NCBI RefSeq assembly: GCF_001411475.1
Contig: NZ_LLWH01000187.1
Span: 41,213-105,212, forward strand
Length of the DNA: 64,000 bases
Direction: 5' to 3'
DNA from: Pseudomonas endophytica
GTDB taxonomy: Bacteria > Pseudomonadota > Gammaproteobacteria > Pseudomonadales > Pseudomonadaceae
Positions within the stretch are counted from its first letter, which is position 1. The number at the start of each line of letters is the position of its first letter. This document shows, piece by piece, positions 24,795-33,882 of the stretch. Under the pieces are notes generated by a model. That model saw only the letters and a list, made by a program, of their open reading frames with translations. It made no database searches and was not told the origin of the DNA. The translations under genes were made by a program, and so were the position numbers.

Positions 24795-25883
24795 TTAATG
24801 CGCTGTGTGGAAGATTTCTGCGTACAGCGGCCAGTGGTCAGAGACTCCTTCGGCCTGCCGAGCGCTGTTAAAGCGAGCTGGGCTGGCCCAACGATTCACT
24901 TGGTAAGGGCTTTGGTTGGCCATGCGAATGCTCGCTGGGTCGACCTGCCAGCCATTAAAGCCTTGTTCCGTGGTCATTTGTTTGGGAAACAGCAGCATGT
25001 CGAAAAACGACCACTCGCGCTTGGTGTGGTAGTAGTAGCTGCCTTTACAGTCATTGCAGCCAATCAATTGCGACACTGCCCAGGTGCTGGCTAAGTCGTT
25101 GGCGATGTAAGCGTGCTGTGTTTCTTCACCGGCGTTGATATTGAAGTCGCCACCGACAATCGGCAGAACATCGCTAGGCAGTTCACTTTTTAGTTGCGCC
25201 AAATAGGCAACCGCTTGTTGACGCAGGTAGCCCGGCGCGCCACCTGAAGGTAAATGCACAGCGAATACCGCAGCTTTCTGGCCATCAGGCAGCAGCAAGC
25301 GCACTTCGAGAATGCCGCGGGTTTTGCTCACCCGCTGTGGGTCTTCATCGCCAAGGGCTTTGTAGGGCACCCGATGCAACTGGGCCTTATCCCATTGCGG
25401 CAAGCGGCTGAGCACTGCAGTGTCTATTCCGCGCGCATCCCAACCTTCAATCAGGACGCGGGTCTGGTAGTCCGACGTTCCAAGGTGAGCGTTGAGTTGC
25501 TCAATGACGTTGATATTTTCAACTTCGTCGAGCATCAAAATGTCAGGTCCACGGCCTTGGTTAATCTGCTGGATGACAGCGCTTAGGCGTTTGAGTTTTT
25601 CGTTTAGCAGGGCCTCGGTCCAGTCATTTTCCTCACACTCTTTGCGCCATGCCGCCACCTCAATGTGGGCGCAGGTGGCGAGGTATTCCGGGTGAGCCTT
25701 TTTGACGCTGAGGGGCAGGTAGGCGTAGTCGTCTTTGCCCACGTCGTGAACGGTGTCGAACAGATTCTCGACGTTGTAGGTCATCAACGAGACTCGCGTC
25801 GTCTGCGCGGCGTGATCAGTGGTGCAGGCGCTCAGCCACAGAATACTCAGCGCAATAACGATTGGGGTACACAGGGATTTCAT
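24795..25883 (-). CDS. Endonuclease/exonuclease/phosphatase-fold lipoprotein
   Basis: A 362-residue exported protein of the DNase I-like (EEP) superfamily. The N-terminus has a lipobox (ILWLSAC, Cys20). The catalytic motifs are visible: TYNVENLFD (metal-site Asn), DILMLDEVENINV (metal Glu), GGDFNINAGEE (Asp/Asn) and the final SDHWPLYAEI (catalytic Asp-His). EEP enzymes hydrolyse phosphodiesters in DNA, RNA or phospholipid head groups. As a predicted lipoprotein at the end of a TonB/nucleotidase/nucleoside-permease gene run, it may cut nucleic acids or nucleotides at the envelope; the substrate is inferred from context only. Confidence 0.87.
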   Translation of the reverse strand: MKSLCTPIVIALSILWLSACTTDHAAQTTRVSLMTYNVENLFDTVHDVGKDDYAYLPLSVKKAHPEYLATCAHIEVAAWRKECEENDWTEALLNEKLKRLSAVIQQINQGRGPDILMLDEVENINVIEQLNAHLGTSDYQTRVLIEGWDARGIDTAVLSRLPQWDKAQLHRVPYKALGDEDPQRVSKTRGILEVRLLLPDGQKAAVFAVHLPSGGAPGYLRQQAVAYLAQLKSELPSDVLPIVGGDFNINAGEETQHAYIANDLASTWAVSQLIGCNDCKGSYYYHTKREWSFFDMLLFPKQMTTEQGFNGWQVDPASIRMANQSPYQVNRWASPARFNSARQAEGVSDHWPLYAEIFHTAH

Positions 25884-25935
25884 CGAGGCTCGATCCAGGC
25901 AGATTAAGGAGATGTATGAAGGTTTTGCAGGTGCG

Positions 25936-26136
25936 TTAAGGTGCGAACAATGCGTCTAGGCTCGAACGCATCATGCTGTGGAAGTCGTCTGGGCGTTCCG
26001 CCGCCACTGGGCCGACCAGAGTCAGGGCTTTGCGGCACAAGGTTTGGATGCTGGCGTCGCTGTCGTCAGCAGTCAGTGACGTGAGGTCCAGCAAGGCGAT
26101 GACTCGACGTGCCAGCAAGTGTTGAGTGTCATTCAT
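25936..26136 (-). CDS. 66-residue ORF, probable internally deleted deoC remnant
   Basis: The first 47 residues, LLARRVIALLDLTSLTADD then ASIQTLCRKA..GPVAA, match the N-terminus of bacterial deoxyribose-phosphate aldolase (DeoC: MDLTTLNDDD..ALCHQAKTPVGNVAA). DeoC normally has about 220-260 residues; here the match stops after VAA and the tail FHSMMRSSLDALFAP resembles only the final helix of DeoC (F-x(4)-SSLLDALL). The catalytic lysines are gone. It lies in the right operon for deoC (beside nupC, cdd and a nucleotidase). This is best read as a deoC gene reduced by a large in-frame deletion. The weak ribosome site supports decay, though the ORF remains open. Confidence 0.6.
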   Translation of the reverse strand: MNDTQHLLARRVIALLDLTSLTADDSDASIQTLCRKALTLVGPVAAERPDDFHSMMRSSLDALFAP

Positions 26137-26203
26137 GTCAGATTCTTCAATCTTTTAAAGGCGCCCAGCCAGTGGCTGGGCCTGTTGTGTAAGAAGGTGC
26201 GTG

Positions 26204-27463
26204 TCACAGTGAAATAAACACGCCAGCCAATGCGGCACTCATAAGGTTAGACAATGTGCCCGCCATGACCGCACGAAGTCCCATGCGCGCAAGATCTTGT
26301 CGCCGCGAAGGGGCCATCACCCCCAAGCCGCCGAGGATGATGCCGATGGAGGACAGGTTGGCAAAACCGCATAGGGCAAAGGTCACAATCACTTGCGTGT
26401 GCGCCGACAGCACGCTGACGCCTTTGGCTGCGGCTTGTGCAGGGTCCAGGTAGGTGGCGAAGTCGACATAGGCAACGAACTCATTGAGCACCAGTTTTTC
26501 GCCGATAAAACCGCCGGCAATCTTGGCTTCGCTCCACGGCACCCCAAGCAAAAAGGCCAACGGCGCAAATAAATGGCCCAAGACCGATTGCAGGCTCAAG
26601 TGCGGCAAGCCAAACCATGCTCCGCACCAGCCGAGTAGGCCGTTGAGCATGGCGATCAGGGCGACAAAGGCCAGCAGCATGGCGCCGACATTCAGCGCCA
26701 GTTGCAGGCCGTTACTGACGCCCAAAGCGGCCGCGTCGATGACGTTGGCTGGCTTTTCTTCGGGGTACACCTCAACGCAGTTGGGGTCGTCATGGGGCAG
26801 ATGGGTTTCAGGCTCCATCAGCTTGGCCATCAGCAACCCACCGGGGGCGGCCATAAAGCTGGCGGCAATCAGGTATTTAAGCTCGACACCGAGGCTGGCA
26901 TAGCCGATCAACACCGAGCCTGCCACTGACGCCAAACCACCGGTCATGACGGCAAATAACTCGGAGCGGGTCATCGTAGCCAGAAACGGGCGAACCACCA
27001 TTGGCGCTTCGGACTGGCCGACGAAAATGTTCGCAGTGGCGGACATGGACTCGGTTCGGCTGGAGCCCAGCACGTGGTGTAACGCGCCGCCGATGACCCG
27101 GATAATCACGCTCATCACGCCCAGGTAGTAAAGAATCGCAATAAAGCTGCTGAAGAACACAATCAGCGGCAATACCTTGATCGCAAATACAAACCCTTGA
27201 TGACCAAAGACCTCATTCATTTTTTCGCTGGCCAGTGGCCCGAAAATAAAGCCAATGCCCTCGTTGGCATAGCCTTGCAGCGACGATACGGAGTCGGAAA
27301 TAGCTGCGAGTGTGGTCTGCCCACAAGGTACATACAGCGCGAATGCGCCAAGCCCAGCCTGTAGCAAAAAGGCGCCGCCCACGGTTTGTAACTTGATCGC
27401 CCGGCGGTTGCTGGAGAACAGCACCGCCAGAAGAATCAATACGGCTACACCAATGAAGCTCAT
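26204..27463 (-). CDS. nupC: Concentrative nucleoside transporter, NupC family
   Basis: A 419-residue inner-membrane CNT-family nucleoside symporter with about 10 hydrophobic segments. Family signatures: NIFVGQSEAPMVVRPFLATM in the central substrate region, MTGGLASVAGSVLIGYASLG, KLVLNEFVAYVDF and CGFANLSSIGIILGG near the end. It imports pyrimidine (and often other) nucleosides with H+ or Na+. It follows cdd by 79 bases on the same strand, so nucleosides released by the 5'-nucleotidase in the periplasm would enter through it and cytidine would then be deaminated. Confidence 0.95.
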   Translation of the reverse strand: MSFIGVAVLILLAVLFSSNRRAIKLQTVGGAFLLQAGLGAFALYVPCGQTTLAAISDSVSSLQGYANEGIGFIFGPLASEKMNEVFGHQGFVFAIKVLPLIVFFSSFIAILYYLGVMSVIIRVIGGALHHVLGSSRTESMSATANIFVGQSEAPMVVRPFLATMTRSELFAVMTGGLASVAGSVLIGYASLGVELKYLIAASFMAAPGGLLMAKLMEPETHLPHDDPNCVEVYPEEKPANVIDAAALGVSNGLQLALNVGAMLLAFVALIAMLNGLLGWCGAWFGLPHLSLQSVLGHLFAPLAFLLGVPWSEAKIAGGFIGEKLVLNEFVAYVDFATYLDPAQAAAKGVSVLSAHTQVIVTFALCGFANLSSIGIILGGLGVMAPSRRQDLARMGLRAVMAGTLSNLMSAALAGVFISL

Positions 27464-27542
27464 TGACTACATTCCCATGTGTACAGCATCAAATACGCCC
27501 TCGATCTTTAGAGGGCGGTGCGGCGGGCAGTGCAGTGGGGGC

Positions 27543-27959
27543 TCAAAAACGAAAAGCGCCAGGTAATAGTTGCTCGATGGTCCAGTCGCGGCTGGCCGAT
27601 GCTTGATGCCCGACGCAGTACACCGGGCAGTCAGCACGCATCAGTTCTTGCATCACTTGGCGGCAGGCACCGCACGGGGAGATCAACGGCACTTTTGGCG
27701 CATACACCAGCATTGCTTTGAAGCTGCCCGCCGCGTGACCTTGGGCGATGGCACTGAACAATGCGCTGCGTTCAGCGCAGTTGGTCAGCCCATAGGAGAC
27801 GTTTTCGACATTGCAACCGCGGATGATCTGGTCGTCCGCGGTCAGCAGGGCGGCGCCCACGGGGAAGTCTGAGTGCGGGCACCATGCCGCTTGCGAGGCC
27901 GCGATGGCCTCGGGTAGTAAACGTTCATAGACCGCCTGAGCATTGGCTGTGCGGCTCAT
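27543..27959 (-). CDS. cdd: Cytidine deaminase
   Basis: A 138-residue homotetrameric-type cytidine deaminase. The zinc/catalytic motif NCAERSALF (Cys-Ala-Glu) and the second zinc motif PCGACRQVMQEL are intact, as are the substrate-binding FPVGAALL and CNVENVSYG blocks. It converts (deoxy)cytidine to (deoxy)uridine in the cytoplasm. Its start overlaps the stop of the 5'-nucleotidase gene by 4 bases (ATGA), direct evidence of a shared transcript. Confidence 0.97.
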   Translation of the reverse strand: MSRTANAQAVYERLLPEAIAASQAAWCPHSDFPVGAALLTADDQIIRGCNVENVSYGLTNCAERSALFSAIAQGHAAGSFKAMLVYAPKVPLISPCGACRQVMQELMRADCPVYCVGHQASASRDWTIEQLLPGAFRF

Positions 27960-29686
27960 CGCTGAGCGCTCGTGACGGTTGCCGCGTCGAGCTTATGAAT
28001 CCGTTGCCCTGGGCTGTGTTCGCCAACCGGGTTACCGGCGCGATCGTTAGTTTGCAGGTAGTCGATCAGCGATGTCAGGTCGCTAAGGCCAGTGTCCACC
28101 CGATCGCTGGCGTCTTTAAAAACGCTGAAGTTATCACCGCCGCCTGCCATGAACGCATTGACGGTGACTTGATAGGGAGACTCAGGCACCACAGGTACAC
28201 CGTTGATCTTCATGCTGCTGGCCACAACCCGGTCGCCTTGGGGTTTGCTCGGGTCCCAGCTGTAGGTCAGCGAAGCAGACGGCTGCAACGGATAAAAGCC
28301 CAAGCCGTTGTTTTGCCATTGCTGCTCTAACAGTTGTTTTAACTGCGCACCGGTCAGGGTGAGGATGTTCAGCGTGTTGTTAAACGGCTGCACCGACGCC
28401 ACTTGGCTATAGATCAGTTGGGCTTGGCCGGGTTCAAGAATCAAGTCGCTACGAATCCCTCCCAGATTGATAAACGCCATTTGGGCGCCCAACGAACGAG
28501 TGGCCTGCCATTGCGCATCGGCCACCAGATCGCCCATGGCGGACTCACCCGCAGCGTTGAGCGTGCGTTTGACCTCGGTAGCGGCCATGCGCGCGATGGG
28601 TTTGCTCAGCAGCTCATGGCTGCGCGCCTCAACTTCGGCTTGTTGAGCAGCAATCTCTGGCATCGGTGGGTAGCGTTTGGGATCAACCACTATGTTTTTG
28701 GCCTTAACATCCAGCAGTTGGTGCTTGGATGGGTCGATCGTTAAGGTCAGGTGAGTCACCAAGCGTCCGTACGAGCTAGCTTGGGTGATCAGTTTGTCGC
28801 CCACGCGGCACAGATAGCCTTGATGGGTGTGCGCGGTGAGTACCACCTTGATTTCCGGTGCCAAGCGACTGGCCACATCGAGGATGTCGCCTTTGAGTTG
28901 GCTGCAATCGGTTTTGTCGAAGGATTCAACGGTTTCCCCCCCTTGGTGAATCACCATAACCACTGCATCCACGCCTTGTTGATGCAGTTCAGGGAGCAGT
29001 GCGTTAGCCGCCTCGGCCTCGTCAATGGTGTAGATACCGTTCATGCTTTGGCTGCTGACGTAGGTCGAGACATTGCGCAGCACGGCGCCGACGAAGGCGA
29101 TTTTTGCGCCGTTGGCTTCTTCAATGATGTAGGGCCGGAACAGCGGCTTGCCGGTTTGAGCGTCGATCAAGTTGGCGGCCACATAGGGGAAGCGCGTGCC
29201 TGAGTAGTCTTTGCTGTAAAGACAAGCTTTATCAGGACGCGGCGAGTCGCAGCCGCCGTTGATTTGGCGTTGTAGCTCGAAGGTGCCTTGATCAAGCTCA
29301 TGGTTGCCGATGACGCTGAATTTAAGCCCCAAGGTGCCGAGCGCCGTGAGGGTCGGCTCGTCAGCCCACATAGCAGACATGGGTGGGCTGGCCCCAATCA
29401 TGTCCCCAGCCCCGACTAACAACAGCTGCGGATCGTTTTTACGCAACGCGCTGACTACCCCGCTAAGGGCGTTGATCCCGCCTGCTTGGATCGTCACCTT
29501 ACCGCCCGGCGCTGACGCATCGGCGTAAGTGAACGGGCTAGGGGCAAGGTTGCCGTGAAAGTCATTGATCGCAGCAATGTTGACGTCGACCGTCTGGCCG
29601 GCCGGATCGCAGGCGGCCAAGGCCAAGGCCAAGGCCAACGGCAGAACCAGGCTGGCGTGGCACAGGCGCGAGAATAGAGTGGACAT
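27956..29686 (-). CDS. Bifunctional metallophosphatase/5'-nucleotidase, UshA-like lipoprotein
   Basis: A 576-residue exported nucleotidase. The signal peptide ends in a lipobox (ALALAAC, Cys26). The metallophosphatase domain shows the metal motifs NDFHGN, GAGDMIG, GNHELDQG, VIHQGG and TAHTHQGY; the C-terminal 5'-nucleotidase domain starts near residue 350 (AMGDLVADAQWQ, NLGGIRSDL, NAFMAGGGDNFSVF). The enzyme dephosphorylates nucleotides outside the cytoplasm so nucleosides can be imported. AAGGAG lies 6 bases before the ATG. It sits between exbB and cdd in one gene run, tying TonB-energised uptake to nucleotide use. Confidence 0.93.
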   Translation of the reverse strand: MSTLFSRLCHASLVLPLALALALAACDPAGQTVDVNIAAINDFHGNLAPSPFTYADASAPGGKVTIQAGGINALSGVVSALRKNDPQLLLVGAGDMIGASPPMSAMWADEPTLTALGTLGLKFSVIGNHELDQGTFELQRQINGGCDSPRPDKACLYSKDYSGTRFPYVAANLIDAQTGKPLFRPYIIEEANGAKIAFVGAVLRNVSTYVSSQSMNGIYTIDEAEAANALLPELHQQGVDAVVMVIHQGGETVESFDKTDCSQLKGDILDVASRLAPEIKVVLTAHTHQGYLCRVGDKLITQASSYGRLVTHLTLTIDPSKHQLLDVKAKNIVVDPKRYPPMPEIAAQQAEVEARSHELLSKPIARMAATEVKRTLNAAGESAMGDLVADAQWQATRSLGAQMAFINLGGIRSDLILEPGQAQLIYSQVASVQPFNNTLNILTLTGAQLKQLLEQQWQNNGLGFYPLQPSASLTYSWDPSKPQGDRVVASSMKINGVPVVPESPYQVTVNAFMAGGGDNFSVFKDASDRVDTGLSDLTSLIDYLQTNDRAGNPVGEHSPGQRIHKLDAATVTSAQR

Positions 29687-29705
29687 GCGGGCTCCTTGGG
29701 CGGCC

Positions 29706-30353
29706 TCAGGCAGTGCGTGGTTGGCCAGCCAGCGAGGCGGCAGGCGCAGAGGTTACGACGTATTGAGTGCCTAAGCCCGCACGCAGCAGAAGCATTTTCA
29801 GGTTGTCGTTGATCAGCTCCAGGCGGTCTTGCAAATGGCTGTTGAAGACCATGCCCACCAGGGCGATAGCAATCCCCAATGCGGTGGCGTACAGCGCTGT
29901 ACCAATGCCGCGAGACACTTCCCCCGGGTCGGAAACACCGGCTTCGGCCAAAGCTTTGAAGGTGTCGATAATGCCCATGATGGTGCCGAGCAAGCCCAGT
30001 AATGGTGCGCCGGCGACCACGGCTTCGAGGATCCATAAACTGTGGGACAGTTTGCCGCGCATTGAGATGTAAATGGCTTGGCCGAGGTCTTCGAGTTCTT
30101 GGTGCGAGTGCAGTTGGCGGCGGCCGTCATAAATCTGCGAGAGCAATTGCAGCGCCAAGCTGTCACGTTGGGTCAAGGCGGGTGGTAGGTCATCGACGCT
30201 GCGCACGTTGGCGCTGATTGCCGGGATCAACTGGCGCGCTTTGCGCAGTGAGTAGCTAAAAAAGATGCAGCGTTCAACCACCACAAAAGCGGCCAGCGCA
30301 GCAGCGCCGTACATGACATAGAAAGTAATGTCGTGTAGCAGATTCATGTTCAT
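29706..30353 (-). CDS. exbB: ExbB-type proton channel (MotA/TolQ/ExbB family)
   Basis: A 215-residue inner-membrane protein with three hydrophobic segments (about 10-30, 110-135, 150-175) and the family block GLLGTIMGIIDTFKALAEAG, followed by GIGTALYATALGIAIALVGM. The ATG at 30353 is chosen since AGGA lies upstream at proper distance; ATG 30362 is too near it. ExbB with ExbD uses the proton gradient to energise TonB. Unusually, exbB is separated from exbD and tonB by the receptor gene, and the nucleotidase gene follows 19 bases later. Confidence 0.92.
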   Translation of the reverse strand: MNMNLLHDITFYVMYGAAALAAFVVVERCIFFSYSLRKARQLIPAISANVRSVDDLPPALTQRDSLALQLLSQIYDGRRQLHSHQELEDLGQAIYISMRGKLSHSLWILEAVVAGAPLLGLLGTIMGIIDTFKALAEAGVSDPGEVSRGIGTALYATALGIAIALVGMVFNSHLQDRLELINDNLKMLLLRAGLGTQYVVTSAPAASLAGQPRTA

Positions 30354-30428
30354 CGGGTTCATCCTGATTTGAGGGTACAACACAGACCCGCCGTTAAAGC
30401 GGGCCTGGTAACAGGTCAAAGCAAAGGG

Positions 30429-32669
30429 TTAGAAGCTGGCTTCAAAAGAAACCATGGCGGTACGCTCTTCACCGACGTTGTAGTACGGCGTGGCAGCGTT
30501 GAGGCCGTTCACAGGCGCTGCGTTGAGCACCACGGTGCGTGCCGACGACAGGTATTCTTTGTCGAACACGTTCAACATCGAGACGCGAATAGCCGCAGAT
30601 TTGAGGATCTTTTTGTCGACTGGAAGGCGTACACCGGCGCTCAGGTCAACCGTGGTACGGCCAGCGATTTTCTGATCGTTGGTCAGGTCGCCGTAGTAGC
30701 TGCTGACGTACTTCCCAGACACGTTGGCGTAGTAGCGCTTGTTGTCCCAACCGACGATGGCGTTAAGCATGTTTTTCGGGACGTTGGCCAGTTGCTTGCC
30801 TGCGGTCGGCAAATCTCTGTTACGTGTGGTGATGTCGTCTTTTTGCTCGGACTCGGTGTAGGTGTACGCGGTGTAGTAGTTGAAGTTGTACGGCAGCAGG
30901 CCGCTCCACTCCAACTCCAGACCTTTGTTCACCACGTTGCCTACGTTGAGCATTTCGTAGTCACCGTCTGAGTTGGTGGTCGACAACTGGCGGTCTTTGT
31001 AGGCAATACGGAACAAGGTTGCGCTCAGCGCCATGTCGTCCGTGGTGAAACGCCAGCCCAGTTCTTGGTTCCAGCTCAGTTCAGGCTTGGTGCTGATCGA
31101 ATCGCCGACGTTGTACAACACATAGTTGGGCGGGGTCCGCATATTGCGCGTGACGTTGTAGAACGCTTGTTGCTGATCGTTGAACTGATAGCGCGCACTG
31201 AAGTTAGGCAAAAACTGGTGGTACTTGGCATCGCGCTTTTCAGGCGCGTTGTACAGATCGCCCAAGTTGTTACCGTCGCGCTCGACGTACTGATAGGCCA
31301 GACCGCCCACCAGGGTCAGGTCGGGCGTTACGAGCCATGTGTCCTGTACCGAGAGTTTTTGCGCCGGTGTAACGGTGTACTGATGACGGCCCTGAACGGT
31401 GACGCCATTGTTGTCTTTGACTTGGCCCCCCGAGTTGTAATCGCCCCAAATATCACTCGGTGCGCCGTTTTCAGTGATGCTGATAAACGGCTGGGTCTGA
31501 CGCTGACGGGCGCGTTCGTACCAGTAACCGATATCAATGCTGTGCGATTCGTTTACGTCCCACTTCAGTTTGTTGTTGATACCCGTGCGCCACGTTTCGG
31601 TCCAAGACGGGCGATAGTAAGTGTCGTAAGGCAACCCAGCCAGATCATAGTTACCGGCTTTACTGCTGGTGGATGACAGGGCAGAGGCGGTTTGCCCGCT
31701 GAAGCTGCCACCGTTGGCCCACATGTAATAAGGGGCAATGGTCAGCGCCAAATCGTCGCGCAGTTGGAAGCGCTGAGTCAGGGTCGCTGAGACGTTTTCA
31801 AACGGGTTTCGGTTGATCTTGTAGTACGAGGTTAACTTGCCGCTGCTGTTATAAATCGGGTTCTCTGCATAATCGAGTCTGCGACCGGAGTTCTCGAACT
31901 GCGCCTTACTTAACGTGTTGTAGTTATAGTTGTCTTGGCGGTTGTATTTAATAATGGCGTTGGTCGAGTTACCGTTACCGTCTTCAAATAATGTGTTCCA
32001 TTCAACTTTGTCAGCGCGAACAACCCCTTTGCCACGCCATTTATCGCCTTCCGTGTGGGAGGCCGATAGATAGGATTTAAAACCATTAATGTCGCCGGTG
32101 TTAATACGCACAAAGGTTTTGTCTAAACTATTAGAACCCACCGCTTGTTTAACGAAAACCCCGAAGTCTTTAGTCGGGCGCAGGGTCACCAAACCAATGT
32201 TGCCGCCGCTGGAACCAATATGCGGGCCATCAATTTCTGAAGAGCCTTGAGTGGCGAATACTTCACTGTAGTTCTCTGGGTCGCCGAGTAAGTTTGGGTA
32301 GATCTCGTAGCTGCCCGAGTCGTTGATCGGGATCCCGTCGGCCGACACACCCACTTGATCGGAGTTCATTCCGCGCATAGTAAAGCTAGTACCGCTAAGG
32401 CCCGAGGCGTCCGTGCTGGACACGTTAATGCCGGGTGTGTACTTAAGTTTGTCAATGGCGTTGGCAGTCGGCGCCATTTCGTCCATCGCTTCTTTAGTGA
32501 CTGTCGAGCGACCTTTAGGTGAGTCTTCTGGCGCCATATGGCCACCGCCCAAACTTTGCCCGGTGACTGTAACGTTGCCTATATCAACGGTATCTACCGC
32601 GAACGCAGATAACGTCCAGCCGCCAACCCCAACGGCCAGCAACGTTGCAAATAAAGTATTGAGTTTCAA
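30429..32669 (-). CDS. TonB-dependent outer-membrane receptor, probably for a non-siderophore substrate
   Basis: A 746-residue receptor. Signal peptide TLFATLLAVGVGGWTLSAFA, then the plug without an STN domain: VTKEAMDEMAPTANAIDKL, YTPGINVSSTDASG, FTMRGMNSDQVGVSADGIPI, GPHIGSSGGNIGLVTLRPTK. The barrel ends in SFEASF with a C-terminal Phe. Placement between its own tonB/exbD and exbB, ahead of a nucleotidase, nucleoside permease and cytidine deaminase, argues that it carries nucleotides, nucleosides or nucleic-acid fragments rather than iron chelates. That substrate is inferred; some stretches of the gene are AT-richer than neighbours. Confidence 0.92.
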   Translation of the reverse strand: MKLNTLFATLLAVGVGGWTLSAFAVDTVDIGNVTVTGQSLGGGHMAPEDSPKGRSTVTKEAMDEMAPTANAIDKLKYTPGINVSSTDASGLSGTSFTMRGMNSDQVGVSADGIPINDSGSYEIYPNLLGDPENYSEVFATQGSSEIDGPHIGSSGGNIGLVTLRPTKDFGVFVKQAVGSNSLDKTFVRINTGDINGFKSYLSASHTEGDKWRGKGVVRADKVEWNTLFEDGNGNSTNAIIKYNRQDNYNYNTLSKAQFENSGRRLDYAENPIYNSSGKLTSYYKINRNPFENVSATLTQRFQLRDDLALTIAPYYMWANGGSFSGQTASALSSTSSKAGNYDLAGLPYDTYYRPSWTETWRTGINNKLKWDVNESHSIDIGYWYERARQRQTQPFISITENGAPSDIWGDYNSGGQVKDNNGVTVQGRHQYTVTPAQKLSVQDTWLVTPDLTLVGGLAYQYVERDGNNLGDLYNAPEKRDAKYHQFLPNFSARYQFNDQQQAFYNVTRNMRTPPNYVLYNVGDSISTKPELSWNQELGWRFTTDDMALSATLFRIAYKDRQLSTTNSDGDYEMLNVGNVVNKGLELEWSGLLPYNFNYYTAYTYTESEQKDDITTRNRDLPTAGKQLANVPKNMLNAIVGWDNKRYYANVSGKYVSSYYGDLTNDQKIAGRTTVDLSAGVRLPVDKKILKSAAIRVSMLNVFDKEYLSSARTVVLNAAPVNGLNAATPYYNVGEERTAMVSFEASF

Positions 32670-32715
32670 AACGCGTTCCCCTTAAACATCATTGTTGGAG
32701 CAGAAGTGGTTTTAG

Positions 32716-33471
32716 TTATTGCTCAATGTTGTATACAAGCGTGGCGCTGAAGCGATATTTGTCCTTCCCCGAAAAAGTGTTTTCAGGGAAAGGAACAACT
32801 TGGTCGAGGCGTTGCAAACTGGTGTGCGCTGCTCGGTTGAGCAACATGTTGTTCGCCTTCTTTTCAATGCCCGAGTCGAGCACCTTGCCGCTTCGGTCAA
32901 CCAGCAACCACACCACGACATTGCCTTGTGGGCGTTGTAATGACGCTTCGCGACCTCGCGGGTATTGCTTGTATTTCTCTAACTCGGCCAGCAGGCGAGC
33001 GGTGTAACGACTCTCCAGATCTACCGAATGGTTCTGTGGCGGTTGAGCGATCGGCCGGGCCACGGGTGCCGCAACTGCTGGCGCAGCGGCGGGGGCCGAA
33101 GCCTGAGCCACAGGTTGTGGTTTTGCCGGTGTCGGTACGGCCTTGACCACGGCTGGCTTAGGCTTTGGCGGCGGCGGTTTAGGCGCCGGGGGCTTGGGCT
33201 TTGGTGGCGGGGGTGGCGGCTCTTCAATCTGCGCCTCAGCCACTTCTACCTCAGGCGGCGGTGGCGGCTCTTCGAGCACTGGCTCGGGTTCTGGCTCTGG
33301 AGGCGGTGGCAGGAACTGCTCAGGGTCGATCAACGCAATTTCGACGGTCGAATCGTCGTATTTAGGCGTGATCTTTAGGTGAGTGTGCATGGTGCTGTAA
33401 ACGGCCACAGCCAGCAGGCAGATTGCGGGTACACAGGCAATCGCTTTGCGGGATTTGAAAAAAACCGACAT
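32716..33471 (-). CDS. tonB: TonB energy transducer dedicated to this locus
   Basis: A 251-residue TonB. One N-terminal membrane anchor (about residues 11-30, VPAICLLAVAVYSTM), a long periplasmic Pro/Glu then Pro/Lys linker (PEPEPEPVLEEPPPPPEVEV region; KPKPPAPKPPPPKPKP), and a C-terminal TonB domain (about 155-251: LLAELEKYKQYPRGREAS, GNVVVWLLVDRSGKVLDSGI, FSATLVYNIEQ) with the YP motif. It links ExbBD to the receptor's TonB box. It lies 3 bases after exbD and 46 bases before the receptor gene. Confidence 0.95.
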   Translation of the reverse strand: MSVFFKSRKAIACVPAICLLAVAVYSTMHTHLKITPKYDDSTVEIALIDPEQFLPPPPEPEPEPVLEEPPPPPEVEVAEAQIEEPPPPPPKPKPPAPKPPPPKPKPAVVKAVPTPAKPQPVAQASAPAAAPAVAAPVARPIAQPPQNHSVDLESRYTARLLAELEKYKQYPRGREASLQRPQGNVVVWLLVDRSGKVLDSGIEKKANNMLLNRAAHTSLQRLDQVVPFPENTFSGKDKYRFSATLVYNIEQ

Positions 33472-33474
33472 GGC

Positions 33475-33882
33475 TTAGAGCTTCCGGGTCGCGATAGAAA
33501 CGGAGGCGAAACCGCTGCTCTTGAGCACGTCCATGACACTCACCAAACGCGCCACTTCAACACCCTCATCGCTGTTGAGGATGATCACCATTTTCTGCTC
33601 AGGGTTTTCAAGGGCCTTGAGTTGCATCACCAGTTCGGTCTGGTCCAGATCCTTGCCGTCCAGTTGCAGACGCTCGTTGAGACCCAAGGTAATAACCGCC
33701 TTGTTTTGCGGCTTGAGTTGTTGCGCGTGCGCAGCGCCAGGCAACTGCGTCTTGATCCCCAGCGCAGGGATTACGTTGAGACTGATCAATACGAAAAACA
33801 CCAGCAGAAACATCATCACGTCGATCATAGGAATGATCTCGATATGCAGGCGTTTTTTCTTCGGTTCTTCCCAGCTTCGCAT
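33475..33882 (-). CDS. exbD: ExbD-type biopolymer transport protein
   Basis: A 135-residue protein with one N-terminal TM containing the essential Asp (IPMIDVMMFLLVFFVLISL) and a periplasmic ExbD domain ending FASVSIATRKL. The ATG at 33882 is preferred to a GTG at 33891, which would abut the GGAG ribosome site. It is the first gene of the nine-gene run on the minus strand. ExbD forms the proton-conducting complex with ExbB. Confidence 0.94.
   Translation of the reverse strand: MRSWEEPKKKRLHIEIIPMIDVMMFLLVFFVLISLNVIPALGIKTQLPGAAHAQQLKPQNKAVITLGLNERLQLDGKDLDQTELVMQLKALENPEQKMVIILNSDEGVEVARLVSVMDVLKSSGFASVSIATRKL

Noticed and set aside
30369..30971. Long plus-strand ORFs opposite the nucleotide-locus receptor (also 31065-31676)
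   Set aside because: Antisense shadows of a clear TonB receptor gene; low-complexity composition typical of reversed barrel codons.
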